Source: Streptomyces hygroscopicus (lineage in GTDB: Bacteria > Actinomycetota > Actinomycetes > Streptomycetales > Streptomycetaceae). From it: a stretch of 64,000 bases of DNA. Under the pieces are notes generated by a model that worked only from the letters and a program-made list of their open reading frames with translations, was not told where the DNA came from and did not search any database. Within the stretch, counting starts at the first letter, position 1, and the number at the start of each line of letters is the position of its first letter. The stretch is taken from NCBI GenBank assembly GCA_002021875.1, contig CP018627.1, forward strand, positions 7,750,001 through 7,814,000. Reading direction: 5' to 3'. Positions 46,796 to 55,650 of the stretch are shown piece after piece. A program made the position numbers and the translations under genes.

Positions 46796-48061
46796 ATGGC
46801 CGAAGCGGAAGTGGCAGGCGAGACGAAAGCGGAGGGCGGCCCGACAGCGGGAGGCGGCCTGACAGCGGGAGGCGGCCCGAAAGCGGAAGGCGGCGCGGAA
46901 GCACGCTGCCCCCTGGGCGACTTCCCGTTCGTATCGGAGCACCCCCTGGAGCCCCCGAAGGAGTGGGCGGCGCTGCGTGCGGAGGGCTGCCCGGTGCCGG
47001 AGCTGACGCTGCGGTCGAGCGGGGAGCCGGTGCGAGTGCTGACGCGGTACGCGGATGTGCACACGATGCTCTCCGATCCGCGCTTCCCACGGGATGTGAG
47101 CGAGGCGGGCCCGGACGGAACCGGTACGGGCGAACGGCACCAGCGCTGGCGGCGGTTGGTGGGGCAGACGCTCACCGCCAAGCGGGTCACCGCGCTCCGC
47201 CCCCGGATCGTCGCCATCGCGCATGCCCTGGTGGACACCATGGCGGCCGGGCCGAAGCCCGCGGACCTCTGGGCGGGCTTCGCGTATCCGTTTCCGGCGC
47301 GGGTCGTCGGCGCCCTGCTGGGCGTCCCGGAGCAGGACTGGGACCGCTTCGCGTACTGGTCCGGCGCCCTGTTCGGCCGGGACCGTTACGGCGAGCGGGA
47401 GACCCGCACCGCCCGCGAGGAACTCCTGACGTATCTACGCGAGCACATCGCCTGGAAGCGGCGCGAACCGGGTGACGACCTGCTCAGCAAGCTGATCGAG
47501 ATCACCGACGCCGCCGACCGCCGCCTGCCCGAGGCGGTCTTCGTCCAGATCATGCAGGGGCTGATGCACGCCGGGCACGAGACGACGTCCAGCGTGCTCG
47601 GGAAGCTGGTCCCGGTCCTGCTCGACGACCGTTCCCGCTGGCAGCGCCTGCTGGACGACCGCTCGCTGATCCGCTCGGCCGTCGAGGAACTGCTGCGCTT
47701 CGACGTCAACCGGGGCCCGGGCATGCCGCGTTACCTCACCGAGGACATGGAACTGGGCGGCGAGGTGATCCCGAAGGGCAGTACGACCCTGTCGGTCGTC
47801 GCCTCCGCCAACCGCGACGAGCGGATGTTCGCCGACCCGGACCAACTGGACCTGACCCGTTCCCCCAACCGCCACCTCACCTTCGGCGTCGGCGCCCACT
47901 CCTGCATCGGCCAGGCCCTGGCCCGTACCGAACTCCAAGTCGCCCTGGAAATCCTGCTGGAGCGCCTGCCCGGTCTCGATCTGGCGGTCCCGTCATCCGA
48001 ACTGGCGCGCCGCCAGGGAGTCCTCACGGACAGCTTCGAGCAGGTCCCCGTGGTGTGGTAG
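46796..48061 (+). CDS. Cytochrome P450
   Basis: 421 residues from ATG 46796 with GGAGG upstream. The I-helix oxygen motif is AGHETTSS, the K-helix E-x-x-R is in VEELLRFD, and the heme loop is FGVGAHSCIGQALARTE with the axial Cys near residue 364. The N-terminus has a Gly/Ala/Lys repeat region (TAGGG, KAEGG units). Soluble class I P450. P450s (CYP157/CYP154) commonly follow conservons, and this one lies 528 bases after cvnD, but unlike CYP157 it keeps a normal E-x-x-R. The substrate is unknown. Confidence 0.93.
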   Translation: MAEAEVAGETKAEGGPTAGGGLTAGGGPKAEGGAEARCPLGDFPFVSEHPLEPPKEWAALRAEGCPVPELTLRSSGEPVRVLTRYADVHTMLSDPRFPRDVSEAGPDGTGTGERHQRWRRLVGQTLTAKRVTALRPRIVAIAHALVDTMAAGPKPADLWAGFAYPFPARVVGALLGVPEQDWDRFAYWSGALFGRDRYGERETRTAREELLTYLREHIAWKRREPGDDLLSKLIEITDAADRRLPEAVFVQIMQGLMHAGHETTSSVLGKLVPVLLDDRSRWQRLLDDRSLIRSAVEELLRFDVNRGPGMPRYLTEDMELGGEVIPKGSTTLSVVASANRDERMFADPDQLDLTRSPNRHLTFGVGAHSCIGQALARTELQVALEILLERLPGLDLAVPSSELARRQGVLTDSFEQVPVVW

Positions 48062-48143
48062 CGAGCAGCGCGCCAGGGTCGTGACGCAGCTCATAAAGAA
48101 AGGGTGACAGGGGGATGTCGCGGGCGGCTGCGACTGTCTGCGC

Positions 48144-49076
48144 ATGACGATCACAGATGAGGACTGCCTCGCCGAGACCCTTGCCTTCAACGAGCAGTTC
48201 GAGGCTGCCGCGGCGAACCGTCCGGCCCGTGGACCGGCCCCGAGCGCGGCCACGCTGGCGCTCCTGCGGCGCAACCGGCTCGGCGGCGACACCCCGCCGG
48301 TGAGACTGCCGCACGCCCAAGACCGCGTCGTCGAGGGCGGGGTGAAGCTCCGGACGTTCGTACCGGACCGCGTCGATGGCGTGTACCTGCACATCCACGG
48401 AGGCGGCTGGGCATTCGGCTCGTCGGACGGACAGGATGAACGGCTCTGGCGGCTTGCCGTGCGGGCACGGCTGGCCGTGGTGAGCGTGGAGTACCGCCTG
48501 GCGCCGGAACACCCGTTCCCCGCCGGGCCCGACGACTGCGAAGCGGCCGCCCGGTGGCTGGTGGAGCACGCCGCGACCGAGTTCGGCACCGAACGGCTGC
48601 TGATCGGTGGCGAATCGGCCGGTGCCCACCTGAGTGTCATGACGCTGCTACGCCTACGCGACCGGCACGGCATCACCGGCGCGTTCCGGGCGGCCCACCT
48701 GCTCTTCGGCCTTTACGACCTGTCGATGACACCGAGCCAGCGGTCATTCGGCCCCAGACCGCTGCTGATCAACACCGACTCACTTCGCGGCAGCTACGAG
48801 CTCTTCACCCCGGGGATGGACGCGGAGCAGCGCCGCGACCCCGAGCTCTCACCCCTGTTCGCGAACCTGGCCGGTTTGCCGCCCGCCCGCATCGTCGTCG
48901 GCACCGAGGATCCGCTGCTGGACGACTCCCTGTTCCTGGCCGGGCGCTGGCAGGCGGCAGGCGCGCCCGTGCAACTCGGCGTCGTCGCCGGCGCGATGCA
49001 CGGCTTCACCCTCTTCCCGCTGACCGTCACCGAGCGGGAACAGCGGCGCGAGCGGGACTTCCTGGCCACCGCGTGA
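48144..49076 (+). CDS. Alpha/beta-hydrolase, HSL-type esterase
   Basis: A 310-residue esterase of the hormone-sensitive-lipase family. The oxyanion motif HIHGGGWAFG, the nucleophile elbow IGGESAGAHLS, the acid in VGTEDPLLDDS and the catalytic His in MHGFTLFP are all present. There is no signal peptide, so it is cytoplasmic. The WYL regulator gene starts 16 bases after its stop, so the two may be linked. Confidence 0.9.
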   Translation: MTITDEDCLAETLAFNEQFEAAAANRPARGPAPSAATLALLRRNRLGGDTPPVRLPHAQDRVVEGGVKLRTFVPDRVDGVYLHIHGGGWAFGSSDGQDERLWRLAVRARLAVVSVEYRLAPEHPFPAGPDDCEAAARWLVEHAATEFGTERLLIGGESAGAHLSVMTLLRLRDRHGITGAFRAAHLLFGLYDLSMTPSQRSFGPRPLLINTDSLRGSYELFTPGMDAEQRRDPELSPLFANLAGLPPARIVVGTEDPLLDDSLFLAGRWQAAGAPVQLGVVAGAMHGFTLFPLTVTEREQRRERDFLATA

Positions 49077-49092
49077 CGGTAGCGTCGGCCTC

Positions 49093-49821
49093 ATGAACCG
49101 CACGGCCCGGCTCTACGCGCTGGTGGAGGAGTTGCGCGCGGCCGCGCCGCGACCGCTGACGGTCGCGGCGCTCGCCGCGCGATTCGAGATCAGCACCCGC
49201 ACGGTGCAGCGCGACCTTCAGGCTCTGATGCAGACGGGTGTCCCGGTGCGCACCGCACCCGGACGGGGCGGGGGCTGGTCGATCGCCCCGGAGATGACCC
49301 TGCCCCCGATCCACTTCACCACCGATGAAGCCTCGGCACTGACCGCCGCGCTCGCCACGGCCGACGCCGCCACCCCCTACGCCAGCGCGGCCCGCACCGC
49401 GGCCCAGAAGATCGCGGCCTCGATGACCGGCCCCGCCTCGACGGCGGCCCGGACGCTCGCCGCACGCATCGTCACGCTGCCGACGCGATCCGACTCCGAG
49501 GTCCGCACCGCGGTGGAACAGGCCCTCACCAACAACCTGGCGCTGCGGCTGTCCTACACCGACGCGGCAGGACACGAAAGCAACCGCATCGTGGAACCGG
49601 CCGGACTGCTCACCGCCGACGGCCGCTGGTACCTCATCGCCTGGTGCCGCACCCGCCGCGCGGGCCGAGGCTTCCGCCTGGACCGGATCACAGCGGCGAC
49701 TCCCACCGACGAGCAGGCGCACCCCCACAACCTGACCCAACTACTCCTCGGCTCAACCGCCGCCGACGCGGTACGGCCCACCGCCCTGGCCCCACTCACA
49801 CCCGCCCGGCCACCGCACTAG
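49093..49821 (+). CDS. HTH/WYL-domain transcriptional regulator (YafY type)
   Basis: 242 residues. An N-terminal HTH_11-type winged helix (TVAALAARFEISTRTVQRDL) is followed by a WYL domain with GLLTADGRWYLIAWCRTRR, then GRGFRLDRI. WYL domains sense nucleic-acid or nucleotide ligands, and such proteins often repress stress operons. ATG 49093 follows TAGCGT by seven bases, so it has a leaderless look. Its 3' end overlaps the convergent small membrane gene by four bases. Confidence 0.9.
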   Translation: MNRTARLYALVEELRAAAPRPLTVAALAARFEISTRTVQRDLQALMQTGVPVRTAPGRGGGWSIAPEMTLPPIHFTTDEASALTAALATADAATPYASAARTAAQKIAASMTGPASTAARTLAARIVTLPTRSDSEVRTAVEQALTNNLALRLSYTDAAGHESNRIVEPAGLLTADGRWYLIAWCRTRRAGRGFRLDRITAATPTDEQAHPHNLTQLLLGSTAADAVRPTALAPLTPARPPH

Positions 49822-50123
49822 CCGCCAAAGCTCCAGAGGAGAGCAGTGGTGCCGACGAACCCCGCCACGCCGAGGGCCGTCCCGGCGACGGCGGCCCACA
49901 GTCGCCCGACGCCGCGGCGGGCGTGGTGGATGCCCATGGCGCCGAGGACAATGGCGAGCGCTCCGCCGATGGTCGTCCACGGAAAAGTGACAAACACGAG
50001 CGCAGGCACCCAAACGCCGACAGAGAAGACACCAAGAACGACGGCGGTGGGCCCCAACGCAACGGCAGGCGAATCACTCCGGCCGACCCCACCCCCGGAC
50101 CCGGACACGCTCGACTCGGACAT
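49818..50123 (-). CDS. Small DUF4190-like membrane protein
   Basis: 101 residues with two long hydrophobic segments: ALGPTAVVLGVFSVGVWVPA region (about 22-50) and AIVLGAMGIHHARRG to LWAAVAGTALGVAGFVGTTAL. The ...GAMGIHHARRGVGR hinge is typical of DUF4190 proteins. ATG 50123 follows CGGAGGTGCGGGTC. The function is unknown. It is divergent from the MerR gene and convergent with the WYL gene. Confidence 0.8.
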   Translation of the reverse strand: MSESSVSGSGGGVGRSDSPAVALGPTAVVLGVFSVGVWVPALVFVTFPWTTIGGALAIVLGAMGIHHARRGVGRLWAAVAGTALGVAGFVGTTALLWSFGG

Positions 50124-50189
50124 GACCCGCACCTCCGTGGGACGAATTCCCGTTCCGCACTGATCGTACCGACGGGGCGCGACAGCCCT

Positions 50190-50214
50190 GGACTCTCCCA
50201 CCGTCGGAGAGTCC
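50190..50214. promoter_or_regulatory. Perfect 9-bp inverted repeat before merR
   Basis: GGACTCTCC (50190-50198) and GGAGAGTCC (50206-50214) flank a 7-base centre, 12 bases before the MerR start codon. This has the size and place of a MerR autoregulatory site. Confidence 0.7.
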
Positions 50215-50225
50215 ACCATGGCGGC

Positions 50226-51032
50226 ATGCACGAAGGACTCCTCACCATCGGGCGCTTCGCCCGCCTGTGCCGGCTCAGCATCAAGCAGCTACGGCACTAC
50301 GACGAGACGGGGCTCTTGGCTCCGGTCCGCGTGGACGCCAACTCCGGCTACCGCTATTACGCGCCTGAACAGGCACGTGATGCCCTGACCGTTGCCCTGC
50401 TCCGCGAGATGGATCTCCCCCTGGCGGTGATCGCCCAGGCGCTGGCCGCCGAGCCTGAATCCAGGGCCCAGATCCTGCGCGCCGAGCGGGACCGGCTGGC
50501 CGAGCGGATCAGCAGGGATCAGGCACGGCTGGAGATGCTGGAGCGGCTGGCGGAGGGCGGCCTGCCCGGCTATGAGGTGACGATGGGCAGAGAGCCGGAG
50601 CGACGGCTGGCGGTGGTGCGGGCGGTCTGCGCCTTCGAGGAGATCGGCGAGACGTTCGGGGCATGCGTGGGCGGGCTGTTGCCCGTGCTCGGCAAGGAGG
50701 GAATCGCATGGGAGCCGCCGCTGTGGGGGCTGTATCCGCTGGATCTGGAAGAGCGGATGGAGATCGCCGTCGGAGCGCGGACCTCGCAGGGGGAGGGGAC
50801 GCCCGGCCTGGAGTTCCAGACGCTGCCCGGCGGATCCGTCGCCGAGACCGTGCACATCGGGCCCTATGCCCAGCTCCCCCTGGCCTACAACGCTCTCTTC
50901 GCCGCTGTCCACGAACGCGGGCTGCGTCCGCAAGCGCCGGTACGTGAGGTCTATCTGGTCGGGCCGGCCGAGGCACCGCAGGAGGAATGGACGACCCGGC
51001 TGATCATCCCCGTCCAGGAAAGCACGTCATGA
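50226..51032 (+). CDS. MerR family regulator with GyrI-like effector domain
   Basis: 268 residues. The N-terminal MerR winged helix is LTIGRFARLCRLSIKQLRHY, then GYRYYAPEQARDALTVALLR, followed by a dimerisation helix to about 115. The C-terminal half has the GyrI/BltR-like drug-binding fold (LEFQTLPGGSVAETVHIGPY). Such proteins bind hydrophobic cationic drugs. Its stop overlaps the start of the BtrH_N-type gene, so regulator and target are one translational unit. The palindrome at 50190 is the likely autoregulatory site. Confidence 0.9.
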   Translation: MHEGLLTIGRFARLCRLSIKQLRHYDETGLLAPVRVDANSGYRYYAPEQARDALTVALLREMDLPLAVIAQALAAEPESRAQILRAERDRLAERISRDQARLEMLERLAEGGLPGYEVTMGREPERRLAVVRAVCAFEEIGETFGACVGGLLPVLGKEGIAWEPPLWGLYPLDLEERMEIAVGARTSQGEGTPGLEFQTLPGGSVAETVHIGPYAQLPLAYNALFAAVHERGLRPQAPVREVYLVGPAEAPQEEWTTRLIIPVQESTS

Positions 51033-52036
51033 CCACGGTGATTGACCTTGAGGCCCGCGGTACACAGCACTGCGAGACGTCGGCTCTGGGGGTGCTGCTG
51101 CGGCACCAGGGACTCGATCTCTCCGAGCCCATGCTCTTCGGCCTCGGCTCCGGCCTGTCCTTCATCTACTGGGACAGCAAGAGCATGGGCTTCCCCTTCC
51201 TCGGGGGACGGGTCAAGCCCTTCGAGCTGACCAGGAACCTGGCCACCGCACTCGGGCTGGACCTCCTGGTCCAGGAGACCACCTCCCCTCGCCGGGCATG
51301 GGAGAACGTGGCGGCCCACATCGGGGCCGGCCGCCCCGTCGGCCTGCAGCTCGACAGCTACCACCTGGACTACTTCGGATCGAAGGTGCACTTCGGCGGT
51401 CATGTCGTCGCCATGTACGGCTATGACGACCACGACGCCTGTCTGGTGGACACCGACCAGCAAGGCGGAACGGTATCCACCAGCCTGACCAGCCTCGCCC
51501 GGGCCAGGGCCGCGCGCGGCCCGATGACCGCCAAGCACCGGTCCTTCACCCTCACCGCCCCGAGGAACCTGCCCACCCCACAGGGCCACATCATTCCCGC
51601 CATCACCGCCTGCGCCGACGCCTTCCTCAACCCGCCCATCGCCAACCTCGGCCACCGAGGCATCGAAAAGGCCGGTAAGCGGGTACGCACATGGCTCCAG
51701 CGAACCGACAACCCGCAGCGGGACCTACCGCGGGCCGCCCTCCTGATGGAGCGGGCCGGCACCGGCGGCGCCCTGTTCCGCAACCTCTACCGCGACTTCC
51801 TCGCCGAATGCACCCAACTGCTCGACAGCGACCACCTGCGCACCGGTCACGGGCTGTACACCGAGGCAGCCACCCTATGGACGGAGGCCGCCGCACTCAT
51901 CACCCACGCCGGTGCATCAGGCGATACGCAGTGCCTCGTCCAGGCCGGCGCCATCCTCCACGATCTTTCCCGCATAGAGCACGCGGCGATGCGAGCGCTG
52001 AGCCGCCTGGCAACCTTTGGTGGCTCCCGTGCCTGA
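51029..52036 (+). CDS. BtrH_N / DUF4872 domain protein
   Basis: 335 residues. The N-terminal region has the BtrH_N pattern HCETSALGVLLRHQGLDLSE and MLFGLGSGLSFIYWDSK, with candidate catalytic Cys and His (HFGGHVVAMYGYDDHDACLV). The C-terminal half is helical and DUF4872-like. In butirosin biosynthesis BtrH moves an acyl group from a carrier protein to an aminoglycoside. The substrate here is unknown, and no carrier protein or NRPS gene is nearby. Co-translated with a drug-sensing MerR, it could modify or sequester a small toxic amine. Confidence 0.78.
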   Translation: MTTVIDLEARGTQHCETSALGVLLRHQGLDLSEPMLFGLGSGLSFIYWDSKSMGFPFLGGRVKPFELTRNLATALGLDLLVQETTSPRRAWENVAAHIGAGRPVGLQLDSYHLDYFGSKVHFGGHVVAMYGYDDHDACLVDTDQQGGTVSTSLTSLARARAARGPMTAKHRSFTLTAPRNLPTPQGHIIPAITACADAFLNPPIANLGHRGIEKAGKRVRTWLQRTDNPQRDLPRAALLMERAGTGGALFRNLYRDFLAECTQLLDSDHLRTGHGLYTEAATLWTEAAALITHAGASGDTQCLVQAGAILHDLSRIEHAAMRALSRLATFGGSRA

Positions 52037-52047
52037 TCAACCTCTGA

Positions 52048-52847
52048 CTATTGGCGGGAGAGGACCCGGGTAATGCCCGCGGCGAGGGCGGTGGCCAGCA
52101 GCCAGCCCGCGCCGATCAGGAGCCAGGCGATCCACTGGGTCGGCCCCGTCGGCTGGAACGCCCGCTCCTGGCCGAAGTCGATCACCGGAAGGAGCAGGTC
52201 CAGGCTGTACATCACGGGGTTGAACACCGGATGGGGCGTACCACTCGGCGGGTGGGGCCGGTGCAGGGCGAAGACGGTGGCTCCGGTCGCGAGCAGGGCC
52301 AGCAGCCACACCGCGGCACGTTCCGGCAAGTAGCCGTACCCGACGGTGGCATCCTGCACATATCCCCAAGCCCGGGCGTACCAGGGGAGGGTCGTGCGGC
52401 GCTGACGCTGGCGGGTCAGGAGCACGGTCCGGGCATCGCGGTCCTGGCCGATGGACTGGTAGACGGTGGCGAGCTGTTGGTACGGCTGGGGCCGGTACCC
52501 GTCGGGATCGCGGCTCAGCAGCTCAAGGCGGTCGTTGACGGCCAGGTGTGGTTCCAGCGACCGGTAGACCAGCCCGTCGAGTTGGAGCGGCGGCCGCTCG
52601 TGACCGTCGTCATGGAGCCGGAGCACGCCGATGGCCGCGTGGCGCAGGTCCATGCCTCCCGTGGCCCGTGCGGGGCGCAGGAGCAGCTCCCCGGCCTGGA
52701 GGCCCGCACCTGCCGCTCCGGCCCCCAACTGCCGCCGTCCACCACCGGTCCGACGGCCGCGCCGCTCGGACGCAGGTCGACCTCACCCCCTGCGGCGAAT
52801 GCCTCCCAGAGCCGGAGTTCCGGGCCGGTGAGGTCATCTGGGCGCAT
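52048..52847 (-). pseudogene. Frameshifted, internally deleted 'membrane-associated oxidoreductase' relic
   Basis: From 52847 one frame reads MRPDDLTGPELRLWEAF and GSWGPERQVRA, the usual opening of a Streptomyces family annotated as membrane-associated oxidoreductases. Just after QVRA the similarity moves to another frame (LLLRPARATGGMDLRHAAIG) and continues to two C-terminal helices, RAAVWLLALLATGATVFALH and IAWLLIGAGWLLATALAAG, ending at 52048. The full family is about 450-500 residues; here the repeat-rich middle is missing. The 226-residue open frame from 52728 could still be expressed. Confidence 0.65.
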
Positions 52848-52962
52848 CCGGAGCCCTCCGGCTGGTCGGGAACGGGGCCCGCCCATGGTCAAGCCGGGCG
52901 AGGTGGCCGCCGCGAGCGCAGCCACGTGCTCTGGGATGCCCACGCTCTCGGCCCGGCAGTCC

Positions 52963-53712
52963 TCAGTTCTTCAGGACACCGGCGGAGCGGGCGGCGGCGA
53001 GCCACTGCGGGAACTCATGGAGCAACTGATCGTAGAGCGCGGCGTCGGAGAGGCCCTTCGGTGTCGGTCCGACGGCGAAGAAGCCGGCGTTGTCGACGAT
53101 GCGCCGGTTCGGCACCGGCAGGTCGTCGAGCCTGTGCAGGAAGCGGAACTCGTCGTCACCGAACCCGATGAACTGCCAGAAGATGGGCAGCTTCGCGGCC
53201 GTGCACAGCACATGCTCTGCCGCCGCCTTGGATGTGGGGGAGCCGTCGGTCTGGAAGACGACGAATGCCGGGTCGTCGGCTCCGGACGACTGGTAGTGGT
53301 CGATGACGGCCTGCATGGCGACGTGGTAGTTGGTGCGGCCCATGTGCCCCATCGAGTCGTGCAGGGGGTTGATCCGGTCCTGGTAGGCATCGAGGCTGAT
53401 CTCAGCCGTCCCGTCGATCTCCGTGGAGAAGAAGACGACCGGCACGATCCCGTCGTCATCGAGGTTCGCCGCGAGGGCCAGCGCCTGTTCCGCCAAGTTC
53501 TGTACGGAGCCGTCACGGTAGTACGGGCGCATGCTCCCGGAACGGTCCAGAACCAGGTACACCGCGGCACGCTGCCCGCCGGCGCCGTGCTTGGCCAGCG
53601 AGACCGCGGCCGTCTTGTAGAGGCTGACCAGCCCCGGAGCCTGGGCGGCGACCTTTTCCAGACTGATCGCGGGGGCGGGCGCCTTGGGGCGCTTGCGGTA
53701 GTCGATGGCCAT
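52963..53712 (-). CDS. VWA-domain protein, tellurium-resistance (TerF/TerY) type
   Basis: A 249-residue protein that is essentially one von Willebrand factor A domain. The metal site D-x-S-x-S is in VYLVLDRSGSMRPYY, with the further ligands in MGRTNYHVAM (Thr) and VFQTDGSPTS (Asp). The N-terminal SLEKVAAQAPGLVSLYKTAA is typical of actinobacterial Ter-associated VWA proteins. No terC, terD or terZ gene is adjacent, so it is an orphan. GGGAGA lies 12 bases upstream of ATG 53712. Confidence 0.87.
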   Translation of the reverse strand: MAIDYRKRPKAPAPAISLEKVAAQAPGLVSLYKTAAVSLAKHGAGGQRAAVYLVLDRSGSMRPYYRDGSVQNLAEQALALAANLDDDGIVPVVFFSTEIDGTAEISLDAYQDRINPLHDSMGHMGRTNYHVAMQAVIDHYQSSGADDPAFVVFQTDGSPTSKAAAEHVLCTAAKLPIFWQFIGFGDDEFRFLHRLDDLPVPNRRIVDNAGFFAVGPTPKGLSDAALYDQLLHEFPQWLAAARSAGVLKN

Positions 53713-53833
53713 AGCCGGTGATTGTCTCCCAACTGGTGGGCTGCGTCATGCTTTTGGCGGATGCCCCTCAGGGGCGTGCCGCGACGCTGACGAACGGCGG
53801 TCGCGACCATCCAGTGCTGGGTACACCCGGTGC

Positions 53834-54013
53834 CGCCAGATCAGTGGCGTGTACCCGCGCGACCACGAACTCTCGGCCTGCGAGTTCCTCTCGTCGGACG
53901 ACGCCCTGACGATGCTCCCGCCCCGGACCCGCCGACGGGCCGCCCAAGCGCTCCGGGCCCTGGCCGAGCAACGGCCCGCGTACCTGGAGAACGGTGAACG
54001 CTCCGTTCCGTAG
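53834..54013 (+). pseudogene. C-terminal remnant of a NUDIX hydrolase (low confidence)
   Basis: The frame reads VYPRDHELSACEFLSSDDAL, TMLPPRTRRRAAQALRAL and YLENGERSVP then stops. From memory this matches the tail of Streptomyces NUDIX proteins that end with F-x-x-x-D-E-A and L-P-P-R-T-R-R-R, then YLENG. The NUDIX box is missing and there is no start site. A truncated relic. Confidence 0.5.
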
Positions 54014-54070
54014 CAGCGTCGATTGCCGCTGAGGGCGTCACACGGTCCGCGGTCGGCCGACATCGTCGTG

Positions 54071-54496
54071 TCAGGGCCGCGCATCCCGCACCGCCTCGGC
54101 GATGACGGTGGTCACCACCTTGCGGACGGCCCCGGCATCCGGCGGCGCGGCTTCGCGGTCCGCGAAGAGCAGGTGCCCTGCGCCGATCAACGTCGGCGCG
54201 AGCGTGTCGATGTCGGCGTCGGCCGCGATGCGGCCCCGGTCCCGTTCGGCGGCGAGGTAGGAGGCGATCGTGGCTGTGGCTTCCGTCAGGAGCGGTACGC
54301 CGGTCGGCGTGGTTTCGCGGAGCCGGGTGCGTAGCTCGTCGCGCGAGGTGACGAGGCTGATGATGGCCACGGCGACCGACTCGAACAGGGTCGTCAGCGC
54401 GTCGGCGAGGTGGTCGGCGACGGCGCCGGTCCCGGCGGAGTCGCGCAGGGCGGCGGACTGATGCTCGAGCCGGGTGATGCGATCCAGGACGAGCTC
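54071..54496 (-). pseudogene. TetR regulator lacking its DNA-binding domain
   Basis: The minus frame encodes LVLDRITRLEHQSAALRDSA, then SVAVAIISLVTSRDELRTRL, IASYLAAERDRGRIAADADI and ends VVTTVIAEAVRDARP. This is the ligand-binding, all-helical C-terminal part of a TetR-family repressor. The N-terminal HTH, which should lie at higher coordinates, is absent; the sequence switches to a methyltransferase on the other strand near 54500. Confidence 0.72.
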
Positions 54497-54502
54497 GGCG
54501 AG

Positions 54503-55045
54503 GAAGGCGTCGAAGTCGCGACGTTCGAAGCCTGGGACCCGGCCGGTCGGCAATTCGACGCCGTGATCGCGGGCCAGGCATGGCACTGGATCGACCCGGT
54601 CGCGGGGGCGGCCAAGGCCGCTCAGGTCCTGCGGCCCCATGCCCGACTGGCCGCGTTCTGGAACGTTTTCCAGCTTCCGCCCGACCTGGCGGAAGCCGTC
54701 GCCGCGATCTGCCAACGGGCCGTGCCCGACGCGCCGTTCGACTTCCGGGCGATGACGCGGGGCGGCCTGGACGCCAACCAGCCGATACTCACCAAGGCCG
54801 CCGACGGGATGCGAGAGGCGGGCGCGTTCGGCGAACCGGAGCAGTGGCGGTTCGACTGGGAGCGGACCTACACCCGGGACGCGTGGCTGGACCAGATCCC
54901 CACCCAGGGCGCATTCACCCGGCTCCCCTCGGCCAAGCTGGCGGAAGTGCTGGAGGGCGTCGGCGCGGCCATCGACGCGATGGGCGGCAGCTTCACGATG
55001 CCGTACGCGACGGTGGTGATCACCGCGACGCGAACTGCCGCGTGA
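54503..55045 (+). pseudogene. SAM-methyltransferase lacking its N-terminus
   Basis: The plus frame reads VEVATFEAWDPAGRQFDAVI, AGQAWHWIDPVAGAAKAAQV, LRPHARLAAFWNVFQLPPDL and ends YATVVITATRTAA. This is the back half of a class I methyltransferase (motifs II-VI; the WHWIDP segment is diagnostic). The SAM-binding glycine loop (motif I) is missing because the gene is cut at the same point as the divergent TetR gene. Confidence 0.78.
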
Positions 55046-55073
55046 CCAAACGGGAGACCAGCATGAAACAGGG

Positions 55074-55565
55074 TCAGGCCCCCAGGTCGTGATACATGAC
55101 GTGCAGTCCGACCGGCCCCAGCTCCGGATGCCGAAACGCGCCCGGGACGGTGCCGATGAGGGAGAACCCGAGGCGCTCGTACAGTCCGACAGCGGGCGCG
55201 TTCGAAGCCGCGACCGCGTTGAACTGCACGCCGGCGAAGCCGCTGGTCGAGGCCCAGTTGAGCAGATACTCGCCCAGCGCCCGACCGACACCCCGGCCGC
55301 GCGCCTCGTACGCCACCATGAAGTTGCCACTGGCGATATGGGCGCCGGGGCCGGGTCGATTGGGGTACATATTCGAGGTGCCGACCACCCGATCGCCCTC
55401 CACGGCCACCACGACATGTCCCGGGGGCGGCACCACCCACATCTCGTGTGCCTGCGCCTCGGTCTGGTGGGGGTCGTAGCAGAAGGTGTCTCCCTTGCGG
55501 ACAATCTGCTCGACGATCGGCCAGACCTGCGACCAGTCACGCTCCTCGAACGCCCGGATTTCCAT
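55074..55565 (-). CDS. GNAT family N-acetyltransferase
   Basis: A 163-residue GNAT. Motif A, which binds acetyl-CoA pyrophosphate, is EARGRGVGRALGEYLL, preceded by strand GNFMVAY and followed by AASNAPAVGLYERLGF. It resembles the YhhY/RimI-like small-molecule acetyltransferases. ATG 55565 follows TAGCGT (55573-55578, minus strand) by seven bases, so the mRNA may be leaderless. The substrate is unknown. Confidence 0.9.
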   Translation of the reverse strand: MEIRAFEERDWSQVWPIVEQIVRKGDTFCYDPHQTEAQAHEMWVVPPPGHVVVAVEGDRVVGTSNMYPNRPGPGAHIASGNFMVAYEARGRGVGRALGEYLLNWASTSGFAGVQFNAVAASNAPAVGLYERLGFSLIGTVPGAFRHPELGPVGLHVMYHDLGA

Positions 55566-55650
55566 CCGCCATACGCTAGCGACGGAGTTCAGCCCTTTCG
55601 ATCGAATTTCTCGTGCCGAATCAGTCCGGTGTGACCGTCGCTGCCCCCGT

